From Aquimarina mytili (GTDB lineage Bacteria > Bacteroidota > Bacteroidia > Flavobacteriales > Flavobacteriaceae), in contig NZ_JAERQJ010000003.1 in assembly GCF_016735115.1 (NCBI RefSeq), forward strand, positions 310,001 to 374,000: a stretch of DNA of 64,000 bases, written 5' to 3'. Both the position numbers and the translations under genes were made by a program. This document shows positions 8,007 to 16,192 of this stretch, in pieces. The notes under the pieces are model-generated. The model searched no databases. It was given only the letters and a program-made list of their open reading frames with translations, and was not told where the DNA came from. Within the stretch, counting starts at the first letter, position 1. Every line of letters starts with the position of its first letter.

Positions 8007-10063
8007 AGATAAAAAATTATCACTGTCATACTTGGATAAAAGCAGAACCAACTTTTGAAGGCTTAAAGCAAATAATTTATGAATCAAAACTAAGGTGCAA
8101 AATACAGAAAGAAAATCCTGATATTAAAATACCTCACAAGTGCATAAAGAGTGTTTCATTTAAAGGTCATAACGATTTTATCGAAAATAAGATTTTTTTT
8201 AACAATGACTTAAATACAATAATAGGTGGAAAATCTTCAGGAAAATCATTACTCCTACATTACATTGCAAATACAATAAACTATAAGTACGCAGTTAAAC
8301 AGCAAAACCCTAACAATAAGAATATTGAAGATAAGTTAAAAGATAAATATGGTTTTTCTGAACAAGAGGGTTTTGATTTCGAGATAACTTGGAATGATGG
8401 TGTAACTTACAAATTTTCAGAAAGAGAAACAGTTAAGGATAGAAAATTTGTGTATATCCCTCAGTCTTATATTTTGAATCTTACTGATAATATTAGAACG
8501 AAATCACGAAAAACATTAGGAAAGTTTATAAGAGATATACTGTTACAAGATGAAAAAAGTAATGAGTTATATAAAGAATTTCTAGTAGCAGTTAAAAACC
8601 TAGATAATTCAAGAGATAGTCAGATAGATTTATATTTTAAAAATGAAGATGCGGTTGAGACACTTGAAAAAGAAAAAAAAGGTATTGGAGATAAAGAGGG
8701 AATTAAAAACTATATAGAATCACAAGATTCAGTTTTGCAAACTCTTAAAAAGAATGCTAACATAACAGATAATGAGTTAAATAGGTATGACTCCCTAAAT
8801 AACAGGTTAGAAAAAATAAATACCTATCATTCAGATTTAAAATTAGAACTAAACGAAATTAAGGAAAACATTGAACAACAAAAATCTTCTTTTTCTCATG
8901 AGTATAGTGCAGAAGACTTCGAATATAATTCAGCTAAAGAATTCATAGAAAAATATAATCAAATAGCTTTAGAATCTGATAAAAAGCTAAACAGCCTAAA
9001 TAGTGAGATAGAAAATAAAGAATCATCTATTAAAACAAGGGTTGATAGCATAAAGCTCACTATAGAACAAGAGTTGAAGCCAATTACTTCCAAATTAAAA
9101 GAGAAAACTAAGATTAAGGCTATTGAAGACACTATTAAAAAAGAGAAAACTAAACTTAATAGAATTGAAAAAATAGAAGAATCAATTAATGGACATCATA
9201 CACAAGAAAGAATAAAAATTAAAGCTAAAATCATTGAACTTTATAAAGAAGCCTATGATGAGTATGATAAAATAATTGATATTTTAAACAAAAGAGGGAA
9301 AGATTTTGAAGATATTAACTTGATAGGAACTGTAAAGTTTTATCATAAACGGTATAGAGAAAATCTTCTTCCATTTTTTAATCGAAATTCTACCAAAACC
9401 AGAGAAGTCCTTGATTTAAACTTATGTAAAGACCATGGTAATTTATTACCTGATGTTGTTTATAATATTCATTTTCAAGAAATAGAAAGTGTATTTGATA
9501 AGATTGTTAATGATGAACTTCTTTTTACTAAACATAGAGATAAAAAGGATTGTGTAAAAGCTCTTTTTAAAGACGAATTTTTTGATTACTGGGAATTGAA
9601 AATTAAAAATGATGAAATGGCTAATATGTCCCCAGGTAAAGCCAACCTTGTTATTTTAAAATTATTAGTTGAGTTAAGTGAATCAGATGCTCCAATATTA
9701 ATAGACCAACCAGAAGATAACCTTGATAACAGGTCAATATATCATGATTTAGTTCAGTTTTTAAGAAAAAGGAAAGATGATAGACAAATTATTATAGTTA
9801 GTCATAATCCAAACATAGTAGTTTCTGCTGATTCTGAAAATGTAATTGTTGCCAATCAGAAAGACCAAGATGAAGGAAGAGATAATAAAGAATATAGATT
9901 CGAGTATATAAATGGGGCTTTAGAGAACTCATTTAAACTTTCAGATGATAAGAAAGAAGATATAGGTATTTTAAAATCTATGGGAATTAGAGAACATGTA
10001 ACAGATATTCTTGAAGGTGGTGAAGAAGTATTTTTAAAACGAGAAGAAAAATATGGCTTTTGA
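8003..10063 (+). CDS. TrlF-like PHP-ATPase, C-terminal SMC/ABC-type ATPase part (-1 frame)
   Basis: The -1 frame is open from 8003 to the TGA at 10061-10063. With the PHP part it gives about 946 aa. It begins HCHTWIKAEPTFEGLKQI, then Walker A GGKSSGKS (about residues 335-342 of the fusion), a long coiled coil (about 450-720), an ABC-signature-like NMSPGKANL, Walker B PILIDQPEDNLDN and H-loop IIIVSHNPN, as in Rad50/SMC-type ATPases. The frame has no ATG until about 9600, so independent initiation of a full ATPase is unlikely except from GTG/TTG. About 2 kb free of stops argues that the part is still selected or only recently disrupted. Confidence 0.75.
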   Translation: MEIKNYHCHTWIKAEPTFEGLKQIIYESKLRCKIQKENPDIKIPHKCIKSVSFKGHNDFIENKIFFNNDLNTIIGGKSSGKSLLLHYIANTINYKYAVKQQNPNNKNIEDKLKDKYGFSEQEGFDFEITWNDGVTYKFSERETVKDRKFVYIPQSYILNLTDNIRTKSRKTLGKFIRDILLQDEKSNELYKEFLVAVKNLDNSRDSQIDLYFKNEDAVETLEKEKKGIGDKEGIKNYIESQDSVLQTLKKNANITDNELNRYDSLNNRLEKINTYHSDLKLELNEIKENIEQQKSSFSHEYSAEDFEYNSAKEFIEKYNQIALESDKKLNSLNSEIENKESSIKTRVDSIKLTIEQELKPITSKLKEKTKIKAIEDTIKKEKTKLNRIEKIEESINGHHTQERIKIKAKIIELYKEAYDEYDKIIDILNKRGKDFEDINLIGTVKFYHKRYRENLLPFFNRNSTKTREVLDLNLCKDHGNLLPDVVYNIHFQEIESVFDKIVNDELLFTKHRDKKDCVKALFKDEFFDYWELKIKNDEMANMSPGKANLVILKLLVELSESDAPILIDQPEDNLDNRSIYHDLVQFLRKRKDDRQIIIVSHNPNIVVSADSENVIVANQKDQDEGRDNKEYRFEYINGALENSFKLSDDKKEDIGILKSMGIREHVTDILEGGEEVFLKREEKYGF

Positions 10064-10190
10064 AATAAGTGAAATTATTCAATCAGATGGCAATAATTTG
10101 TTTTACGTAGAAGAGTAAATTGAAAATTCAAAAAAGGCAATAATTAAATATGGAAGCTTTACAATCAGAGCCCGAAAATCGAAATTTTGA
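10053..10190 (+). pseudogene. Remnant of a small gene overlapping the end of the TrlF-like gene
   Basis: An ATG at 10053 overlaps the TrlF-like stop and reads MAFEISEIIQSDGNNLFYVEE before TAA. The same frame then continues IENSKKAIIKYGSFTIRARK to a second stop. This looks like a translationally coupled companion gene broken by an in-frame stop, but it is too short to identify. Confidence 0.3.
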
Positions 10191-10385
10191 GTATTTTGAA
10201 TTCCACATTTATTCATAAGGATATTATTATTTATTACTAGATATTAGAATATGGATGAATGTTTTGCAAAAGGAGCATGTTAGATTAATAAAGTTCAATA
10301 AAACGATCACAATATAATTATGATAGAAACAAAATTTAATTACGTAAAATAATTGCGTAGTTTGAAAAGAAATTTGTCGAAAAAC
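10064..10385. other. Gene-poor stretch after the TrlF-like gene
   Basis: About 320 nt of AT-rich DNA. It holds the small-gene remnant (to 10190) and, at 10293-10305, a copy of GTTCAATAAAACG identical to 5921-5933 upstream of the recombinase. I see no other gene or clear promoter. Confidence 0.5.
10293..10305 (+). repeat. Third copy of the 12/13-nt recombinase-region repeat
   Basis: GTTCAATAAAACG here is identical to 5921-5933. Together the two direct copies bracket the serine recombinase, two tiny genes and the TrlF-like gene, so they may mark the ends of a mobile cargo unit or recombinase sites. Confidence 0.45.
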
Positions 10386-10886
10386 ATGAAACTAATTCAA
10401 GAAGGTGCTTTTATATCAGAAATAATTTTCCAAGTAGATCTTGTATCACATGCTCACGAACGTTTAAAAAAATCTGTAGATACATTTGATCATATCGGAA
10501 TATGGTCTGCGATTCAATCTATTTTGATTTCGACAAGTAATATTTCAAAAATTCTGTCCCCAATAAGTAAATATGCGGAAAGAGGTGAGGAACTTAGAAA
10601 ACTCCTGAATATTGATCCAAAATGTATTGAAGAATGTAGAAAGTTTAGGAATAAATTTGAACATTATGATGAATTCATAAGCGATTTTTTTGAAAACAAT
10701 AACATCTCTTTTTATACTGATTTTGTTATGAATCCATCCTTACATTCATTTAGTGCGGAATCTGTCCATAGAGGATATAACTCTCACAATAACACTCTTG
10801 TTATTCGTGGGAAAATTCTTGATTTAAATAGTGTAATAGATGCTGTCAAAGAAATAAAACTTAAGTGTAGAAGGTTATTACTTTGA
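10386..10886 (+). CDS. HEPN-like helical protein
   Basis: A 166-aa, largely helical protein. The stretch CRKFRNKFEHYDE contains Arg88-Asn89-x3-His93, the Rx4H pattern typical of HEPN-fold RNases and antitoxin-linked toxins. I chose ATG 10386 over TTG 10353 because the extra residues are not conserved-looking and ATG is the normal start. No adjacent MNT-type nucleotidyltransferase antitoxin is seen. Placed just after a TrlF-like gene, it may be a defence or toxin component, but the fold assignment rests on one motif and the helix pattern. Confidence 0.5.
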   Translation: MKLIQEGAFISEIIFQVDLVSHAHERLKKSVDTFDHIGIWSAIQSILISTSNISKILSPISKYAERGEELRKLLNIDPKCIEECRKFRNKFEHYDEFISDFFENNNISFYTDFVMNPSLHSFSAESVHRGYNSHNNTLVIRGKILDLNSVIDAVKEIKLKCRRLLL

Positions 10887-11047
10887 AATAAGATAAAAAT
10901 ACTAAGGACACTAAAAACTTTTAATATCTGAAATATCGTTATTACATGGAAAAATCAAATCCACAAAATTATTGCTCTATTAAGCGACCTTGCTTAAAGG
11001 ACTTTTTATTTAAAAAATTGAAATGTATCTTTTAAATTTCTAATTCC

Positions 11048-11284
11048 CTATGGTGTGGATTCTTCTTCTCCAATCTCCTCCGCACTAGTAACAAAATACT
11101 TTCCTGCAGTATTATAAGAAATTGGACCTTCATTTCGAAACATGTCAGAGAGTCCTATAAACTCTTCTGGTGTTGGAAATAACTGGGTTACTTTTCCTTC
11201 TCCTTCGAGTCTATAATAGAAGAAAAACCGTTTTTGACCCACACTATACCCTAACCAATAGTTATCAACTTTTTTAAATGCCAT
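11048..11284 (-). CDS. Small hypothetical protein
   Basis: A 78-aa protein (MAFKKVDNYWLGYSVGQKRF...), aromatic-rich N-terminus with beta-strand-like segments and an acidic C-terminus (EEIGEEEST). It has no signal peptide or membrane segment. It stands alone on the minus strand between the HEPN-like gene and the HTH gene, and the adjoining 312-nt intergenic region may hold divergent promoters for it and the HTH gene. The family is not recognised. Confidence 0.5.
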   Translation of the reverse strand: MAFKKVDNYWLGYSVGQKRFFFYYRLEGEGKVTQLFPTPEEFIGLSDMFRNEGPISYNTAGKYFVTSAEEIGEEESTP

Positions 11285-11596
11285 AATTATGTTTTTTAAT
11301 TAGATATCAAATCAATACACATTGAGAAAACATATCAAGTTTAGCTGCTACATGATTGTCATAACAATTGATTTTTGATTGACAGAATAACCTCATAACA
11401 AAGGTTTCATTGAACCTCTTATTTATCCCTAAATTTCTTAAATAGGCAAGTATTAGTCAAGGGGGAAAACTCTAGAAAATAACAGGAAAAAACCCTGTAT
11501 AAAAAAACGGAAACATTCCTGTGTCAAAAATCTATGTAATTCGTAAGTATAAATCTTTGAAAAAGTTACATTTGGAGATGAAAATTTACGCACACA
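11285..11596. other. Divergent intergenic region with candidate operators
   Basis: A 312-nt AT-rich region between a minus-strand small gene and the plus-strand HTH gene. It contains two palindrome-like elements at 11482-11498 and 11507-11522 and a TACATTTG close to the HTH gene that matches the -7 consensus TAnnTTTG, although no good -33 partner is seen. No gene is evident. Confidence 0.45.
11482..11522. promoter_or_regulatory. Two tandem imperfect palindromes (candidate operator)
   Basis: ACAGGAAAAAACCCTGT (11482-11498) and ACGGAAACATTCCTGT (11507-11522) are both dyad-symmetric and share the ACAGGAA half-site. Their centres are about 24 nt apart. They lie 75-115 nt upstream of the HTH gene and could be its autoregulatory sites (inference). 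Confidence 0.35.
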
Positions 11597-12175
11597 ATGA
11601 ATACTCTAAAAAACAAATACGATTTCGAATCACGCCTAGCTACCAAAGATGAAATAACAGCTCTTGTTGAATTTCTAGCCGAGAAAAATTGGCAGGATAG
11701 TCTTAAACATAAAAAACCATCAAGATCTAAGAAATCTAAACTAGAAGCGGAAAATTTTATTAAAAAAGAACAACTGATTATCCAAGAGCTTATAGGAAAA
11801 AAAGTATTGGTACAGGATTATAAAAAATTTGAGGTTTCGATTTTTGTTTATAACTATATTGAGGAGCATGATAAAAATACTGTTACTTCTTTAACCAATA
11901 GGATACTCAAAACTAAAAAAGGAATGGAGCTTTTGGAAAATGAAGATATCCTTTTTAATGTAAAAGGTTTAAAAAACAGAAAGTATCATACAAAAAAAGT
12001 GAGATCCGGTAGGCATAGTAGGCCCAAAAATGAATCCATCCAAAAAACCCTTGAAATTAAAAATTACATAAAAACAAATCCAGGATTAAGAATGGATGAT
12101 GTTTGTCAAAAATTTGGTTTCTCTAAAACAACATACTATCGGGCGATTAAATGGTTAGAACATAGAGATAATTAA
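11597..12175 (+). CDS. HTH-containing protein of the island, unknown function
   Basis: A 192-aa basic protein. Residues about 160-190 (MDDVCQKFGFSKTTYYRAIKWLEHR) form a clear helix-turn-helix resembling those of transposase or replication regulators. The N-terminal 130 residues are helical and Lys-rich with no recognised domain. It is the last island gene before the tRNA genes. It could be a regulator, excisionase-like or replication-control protein; no catalytic motif of an integrase is present. Confidence 0.5.
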   Translation: MNTLKNKYDFESRLATKDEITALVEFLAEKNWQDSLKHKKPSRSKKSKLEAENFIKKEQLIIQELIGKKVLVQDYKKFEVSIFVYNYIEEHDKNTVTSLTNRILKTKKGMELLENEDILFNVKGLKNRKYHTKKVRSGRHSRPKNESIQKTLEIKNYIKTNPGLRMDDVCQKFGFSKTTYYRAIKWLEHRDN

Positions 12176-12330
12176 TTAAGGCCTCAAAAACACTAGCACA
12201 TCATTATAGTTACTCTTACTATTCAATAAAATAAAACTTCCATTTTTTGATCTTTTGTTGAAACCATGTTGAAACCGCAAGAAAATACTAAGGATCAAAA
12301 CTACGATTAAGAAAAGTCTAAAAACAAAGA

Positions 12331-12359
12331 AACCCCTTGATATATCAAGGGGTTTTCTT
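12331..12359. terminator. Bidirectional terminator next to tRNA-Leu
   Basis: A perfect 12-bp stem palindrome at 12331-12354 (core CCCCTTGATATATCAAGGGG) with T-rich flanks on both strands. It lies directly downstream of the minus-strand tRNA genes and could also stop transcription coming from the island. Confidence 0.75.
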
Positions 12360-12362
12360 AAG

Positions 12363-12447
12363 TACTGAAGGCGGGACTTGAACCCGCACGGCCATAATGG
12401 CCATTGGATTTTAAGTCCAACGTGTCTACCAATTCCACCACTTCAGC
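12363..12447 (-). tRNA. tRNA-Leu (anticodon TAA)
   Basis: On the minus strand the sequence folds as an 85-nt class II tRNA: acceptor GCTGAAG with CTTCAGT, D-arm GGTGGAATTGGTAGACAC, anticodon loop CTTAAAA (TAA), a long variable arm with TGGCC/GGCCG, and T-arm GCGGGTTCAAGTCCCGC. The terminal CCA is not encoded. Its 3' end faces the mobile island, the usual orientation of a tRNA used as an integration site. Confidence 0.96.
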
Positions 12448-12466
12448 ATGGTATATATTGTCTCAG

Positions 12467-12538
12467 AGCGAAAGACGGGATTTGAACCCGCGACCCTCAC
12501 CTTGGCAAGGTGATGCTCTACCCCTGAGCTACTTTCGC
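12467..12538 (-). tRNA. tRNA-Gly (anticodon GCC)
   Basis: Minus-strand 72-nt tRNA: acceptor GCGAAAG with CTTTCGC, anticodon arm CACCTTGCCAAGGTG with loop TTGCCAA (GCC), T-arm GCGGGTTCAAATCCCGT. It lies 19 nt upstream of tRNA-Leu, so the two are probably co-transcribed and end at the hairpin at 12331. Confidence 0.96.
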
Positions 12539-12633
12539 AGTAATTTAAGAACTTCGCAATGCGTTATTGCGGATGCAAATTTAAAACATTTCTACTAATA
12601 CCAAAGTCTTTTTTGCAAAAAGAATAAAAAAAT

Positions 12634-15261
12634 TTACACCTTTGAAGCTTTCTTCCTGGTTAACATACGTTTAATCTCATTAAGTTTCATTAACGCTTCT
12701 ACAGGAGTTAGAGTATTTATATCAATATCTAAGATTTCTTCCTTGATTTGTTCTAATAAAGGATCGTCTAAATTAAAGAAGCTTAACTGAAGTTCATCTT
12801 CTTCCTGCATTCCTTTAATTTTATCAGTTAACTCTTCGCTACTATGAGATTTCTCTAATTTTTTAAGCATTTTATTGGCTCTATACAATACTTGTTGAGG
12901 CATCCCTGCCATTTTAGCCACATGAATACCAAAACTATGTTCACTACCTCCAGGAACCAGTTTGCGCAAAAACAAAACAGTATCTTTTAGTTCTTTGACC
13001 GATACATTATAGTTTTTAATTCTCTCAAAGGTTTCGCACATTTCATTTAACTCATGATAATGCGTAGCAAATAGAGTCTTAGGCCTTCCTGGGTGTTCAT
13101 GTAAAAACTCACTAATGGCCCATGCAATAGAAATCCCATCATAGGTACTGGTACCTCGCCCAATCTCATCTAATAGCACTAGACTTCGATCAGATATATT
13201 GTTCAAAATACTTGCCGTTTCATTCATTTCTACCATAAAAGTAGATTCTCCCATAGAAATATTATCACTAGCACCGACCCTGGTAAATATTTTATCTACT
13301 ACTCCAATTTTAGCTTCTTCTGCAGGCACAAAGCACCCCATTTGAGCTAGCAACACTATTAATGCTGTTTGTCGTAATATTGCCGATTTACCACTCATAT
13401 TAGGACCTGTAATCATAATGATCTGCTGATGATCACGATCCAATAATACATCGTTAGCTATGTATTGTTCTCCTGGAGGTAACTGCTTTTCGATTACAGG
13501 ATGACGTCCATTTTTTATTTCTAAATCAAAAGATTCATCAATCAATGGTCTTACATATTGATTCTCTTTAGCCAGTTGAGCAAACGATCCCAAACAGTCT
13601 AATTGTCCTATTAAAGAAGCATTTAATTGTACGGGTTTAATATATTCATTCATCCAGACAACCAAGTCATTAAATAATTGCTGTTCTAAAGCCAAAATCT
13701 TTTCTTCTGCTCCTAATATTTTAGCTTCATACTCTTTAAGCTCTTCGGTAATATAACGCTCTGCACTAACCAGGGTTTGTTTACGAATCCAGGTATCAGG
13801 CACTTTATCTTTATGTGTATTTCTAACCTCTATATAATAACCAAATACATTATTTGACGCTATTTTCAATGAAGTAATCCCGGTAGCTTCGGTTTCGCGT
13901 TCTAACATCTTATCTAGATAGTCTTTTCCAGAGAAAGCTATAGAACGTAACTCATCTAACTCATCCAAATACCCATCAGCAATCGTATTGCCTTTTAAGA
14001 TATTTACCGGCGCCTCTTCGTTAAGTGTTTCTTTTATTTTGGTACGTAATACTTCACAATCATTAAGTGTATCTCCGATTACTTTTAATGCTTCGTTGTC
14101 GCTATTTGATGCTTGTGCTTTTATAGGAACGATTGCTTCTAAAGAGTTTTTGAGCTGAATCACCTCACGCGGACTAACCTTACCCGTAGCTACCTTAGAA
14201 ATTAAGCGTTCTATATCACCTATTTGCTTTATTTGGTGCTGAATCTTTTGGTGTAATGTATGATTATCCAAAAAATATTGCACCACTTCATGTCGCTTTT
14301 GTATGGCTGCAATATTTTTTAATGGCAATGCTAACCAACGCTTTAATGTTCGCCCACCCATCGGTGAGATTGTTTTATCAATAACATCCAACAAGGTTAC
14401 CGCATTTGTAGCATTGGCATGATACAATTCAAGGTTTCGTATTGTAAATCGATCCATCCAAATATATTGATCCTCTGCAATACGTTGGATAGCCGTTATA
14501 TGTTTTAGCTTATGATGTTGTGTTTCACCTAAATAATGAAGAATTACGCCTGCGGCAATAATCCCTTCATGCAGATGATCTACCCCAAATCCTTTGAGAG
14601 AAGAAGTATTAAAGTGATCATTCAGGGTTTCGTTTGCATAATCAGTTTTAAACACCCAATCCTCAAGAAAAAACGCATGATTATCCTGACCAAAATCTTG
14701 ATAAAAAGCTTGTTTTTTAGGCTTTGTGATAAGCACTTCGCTTGGCCTAAAATTCTGCATCAATTTATCCATATGTGCTACATCACCCTGAGCAGTCAAA
14801 AACTCTCCAGTTGAAACATCTAAAAATGCAATACCCAATTCTTTTTTACCATAATGCAATGCACATAAAAAATTATTGGTTTTGCTCTGTAGCACCTCAT
14901 CATTTAATGCAACACCAGGTGTAACTAATTCGGTTACCCCTCGTTTTACAATCGTTTTTGTTTGTTTAGGATCTTCAAGCTGATCACATATCGCTACGCG
15001 TTCACCCGCCTTTACCAGTTTTGGCAAATAGGTATTTAAAGAATGATGAGGGAAACCAGCTAGAGCCGTTTCCTGATCACTACCATTACCCCTTTTGGTT
15101 TGAACAATATTAAGTATGGCAGCTGCTTTAATGGCATCTTCACCAAAAGTTTCATAAAAATCTCCTACTCTAAACAGCAATAATGCATCAGGATATTTTG
15201 CCTTAATCGCATTATATTGTTTCATCAATGGGGTTACTTTCTTAGCACTTTTTGCTGCCAT
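12634..15261 (-). CDS. mutS: DNA mismatch repair protein MutS
   Basis: An 875-aa protein with the full MutS architecture. The mismatch-binding domain I starts [30 protein letters not shown], with the Phe-x-Glu motif in DFYETFGED that probes mismatched bases. The ATPase contains Walker [14 protein letters not shown], the signature STFMVEMNE, Walker [17 protein letters not shown] and the ATHYHEL switch. It recognises mispairs after replication and recruits MutL. Length is normal. It stands alone, with a TACTTTAG resembling a -7 element upstream. Confidence 0.97.
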   Translation of the reverse strand: MAAKSAKKVTPLMKQYNAIKAKYPDALLLFRVGDFYETFGEDAIKAAAILNIVQTKRGNGSDQETALAGFPHHSLNTYLPKLVKAGERVAICDQLEDPKQTKTIVKRGVTELVTPGVALNDEVLQSKTNNFLCALHYGKKELGIAFLDVSTGEFLTAQGDVAHMDKLMQNFRPSEVLITKPKKQAFYQDFGQDNHAFFLEDWVFKTDYANETLNDHFNTSSLKGFGVDHLHEGIIAAGVILHYLGETQHHKLKHITAIQRIAEDQYIWMDRFTIRNLELYHANATNAVTLLDVIDKTISPMGGRTLKRWLALPLKNIAAIQKRHEVVQYFLDNHTLHQKIQHQIKQIGDIERLISKVATGKVSPREVIQLKNSLEAIVPIKAQASNSDNEALKVIGDTLNDCEVLRTKIKETLNEEAPVNILKGNTIADGYLDELDELRSIAFSGKDYLDKMLERETEATGITSLKIASNNVFGYYIEVRNTHKDKVPDTWIRKQTLVSAERYITEELKEYEAKILGAEEKILALEQQLFNDLVVWMNEYIKPVQLNASLIGQLDCLGSFAQLAKENQYVRPLIDESFDLEIKNGRHPVIEKQLPPGEQYIANDVLLDRDHQQIIMITGPNMSGKSAILRQTALIVLLAQMGCFVPAEEAKIGVVDKIFTRVGASDNISMGESTFMVEMNETASILNNISDRSLVLLDEIGRGTSTYDGISIAWAISEFLHEHPGRPKTLFATHYHELNEMCETFERIKNYNVSVKELKDTVLFLRKLVPGGSEHSFGIHVAKMAGMPQQVLYRANKMLKKLEKSHSSEELTDKIKGMQEEDELQLSFFNLDDPLLEQIKEEILDIDINTLTPVEALMKLNEIKRMLTRKKASKV

Positions 15262-15607
15262 TAGGCTTATAATTTATAGATCAGGCTAAAGTAGCTATTC
15301 TTCTATTTTTTTTGAAATATCACCACTGGGAGTTATTCAATTTTATTCACAATCATTAGTAGTTAGTATTTAGTAAGTAGTATTCAGTGAGTAGGATGAA
15401 GCAGGTAGTATAGCCGCTTGCAGAATGAGTTTTTGTCATTCCAGCGTAGGCTGGGATCCATTTACAATGTGTTCTTTACTGTTTATACCATTTAAAATAC
15501 TCTTACAATTTGCAAAACATGTAAAAACAGAAATTATTTAGTGTAGATATTATGAAATATAGATTCCGGCCTACGCCGGAATAACAATAAATGATATTTT
15601 TGCAGCG
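15262..15607. other. Intergenic region between mutS and the RNA methylase
   Basis: A 346-nt gap between divergent genes. It carries a degenerate TAGTATTTAGTAAG-like tandem run (about 15358-15405) and a pair of GC-rich inverted repeats at 15435-15460 and 15561-15585. No gene is evident. Confidence 0.6.
15435..15585. repeat. MITE-like element with 25-bp terminal inverted repeats
   Basis: 15435-15460 (GTCATTCCAGCGTAGGCTGG...) matches the reverse complement of 15561-15585 (GTTATTCCGGCGTAGGCCGG...) at about 20 of 25 positions. Each half is also internally near-palindromic (CCGGCGTAGGCCGG). The GC-rich ends surround about 100 nt of AT-rich DNA with no ORF, which looks like a small dispersed repeat of the type common in bacterial intergenic regions. 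Confidence 0.5.
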
Positions 15608-16156
15608 ATGGAAAGAAACAGGAAACTCAAAAACAGCGAACTTGATCGCAAAACGATAGCAGAATTTAAAGCTTCAGAAAAAACACGTTTAATTGTTATT
15701 CTGGATAACATTAGAAGCCTGAATAATATTGGGTCCGTTTTTAGAACAGCAGATGCTTTTTTGATTGAAAAAATATTTCTTTGTGGTATTACGGCGACTC
15801 CTCCACACAAAGACATTCAGAAAACCGCTCTTGGAGCTACCGATACAGTACTCTGGGAGCACAAAAAAGACACTCTTGAATTAGTACGGGAGCTACAATC
15901 AAAGAACATAAAAATCCTTTCTATCGAACAAGCCGAAAATGCAGTGATGCTTAATGATTTTGAACCCGAAACCAATCAAACTTATGCTATCATTTTTGGT
16001 AATGAGGTCAAAGGCGTACAACAGGAAGTAGTTTCAGAAAGTAACACTGTGATAGAAATACCCCAATTTGGAAGCAAACATTCTCTCAATATTTCGGTAA
16101 GTGCGGGGGTTGTCATTTGGGACTTGTTTTGTAAGTTAAATATTAATAAGCTATAA
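15608..16156 (+). CDS. SpoU/TrmH-family RNA 2'-O-methyltransferase
   Basis: A 182-aa SPOUT-fold enzyme. Family motifs are clear: LDNIRSLNNIGSVFRTADAF (motif 1), IIFGNEVKGV (motif 2) and IEIPQFGSKHSLNISVSAGVVIWDL (motif 3, knot and SAM site). It methylates ribose 2'-OH in tRNA or rRNA using SAM; the exact target cannot be read. The short N-terminal extension is basic. It lies convergent with folK, 36 nt apart. Confidence 0.9.
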   Translation: MERNRKLKNSELDRKTIAEFKASEKTRLIVILDNIRSLNNIGSVFRTADAFLIEKIFLCGITATPPHKDIQKTALGATDTVLWEHKKDTLELVRELQSKNIKILSIEQAENAVMLNDFEPETNQTYAIIFGNEVKGVQQEVVSESNTVIEIPQFGSKHSLNISVSAGVVIWDLFCKLNINKL

Positions 16157-16192
16157 GTCCTAGCAATAAAAGCACTCTATCACCTATAGGCG

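Noticed and set aside
12257..12276. Direct repeat GTTGAAACC (two copies) as a possible att core
   Set aside because: Only 9 nt, two nt apart, with no third copy noticed at another island edge.
12404..12598. 64-aa ORF over the tRNA genes
   Set aside because: It runs antisense through tRNA-Leu and tRNA-Gly, so it is an artefact of the tRNA sequences.
15358..15405. Tandem TAGTA/TAAGTAG run considered as a CRISPR-like or iteron array
   Set aside because: Units are short and degenerate with no constant spacer length, so it is simple-sequence DNA.
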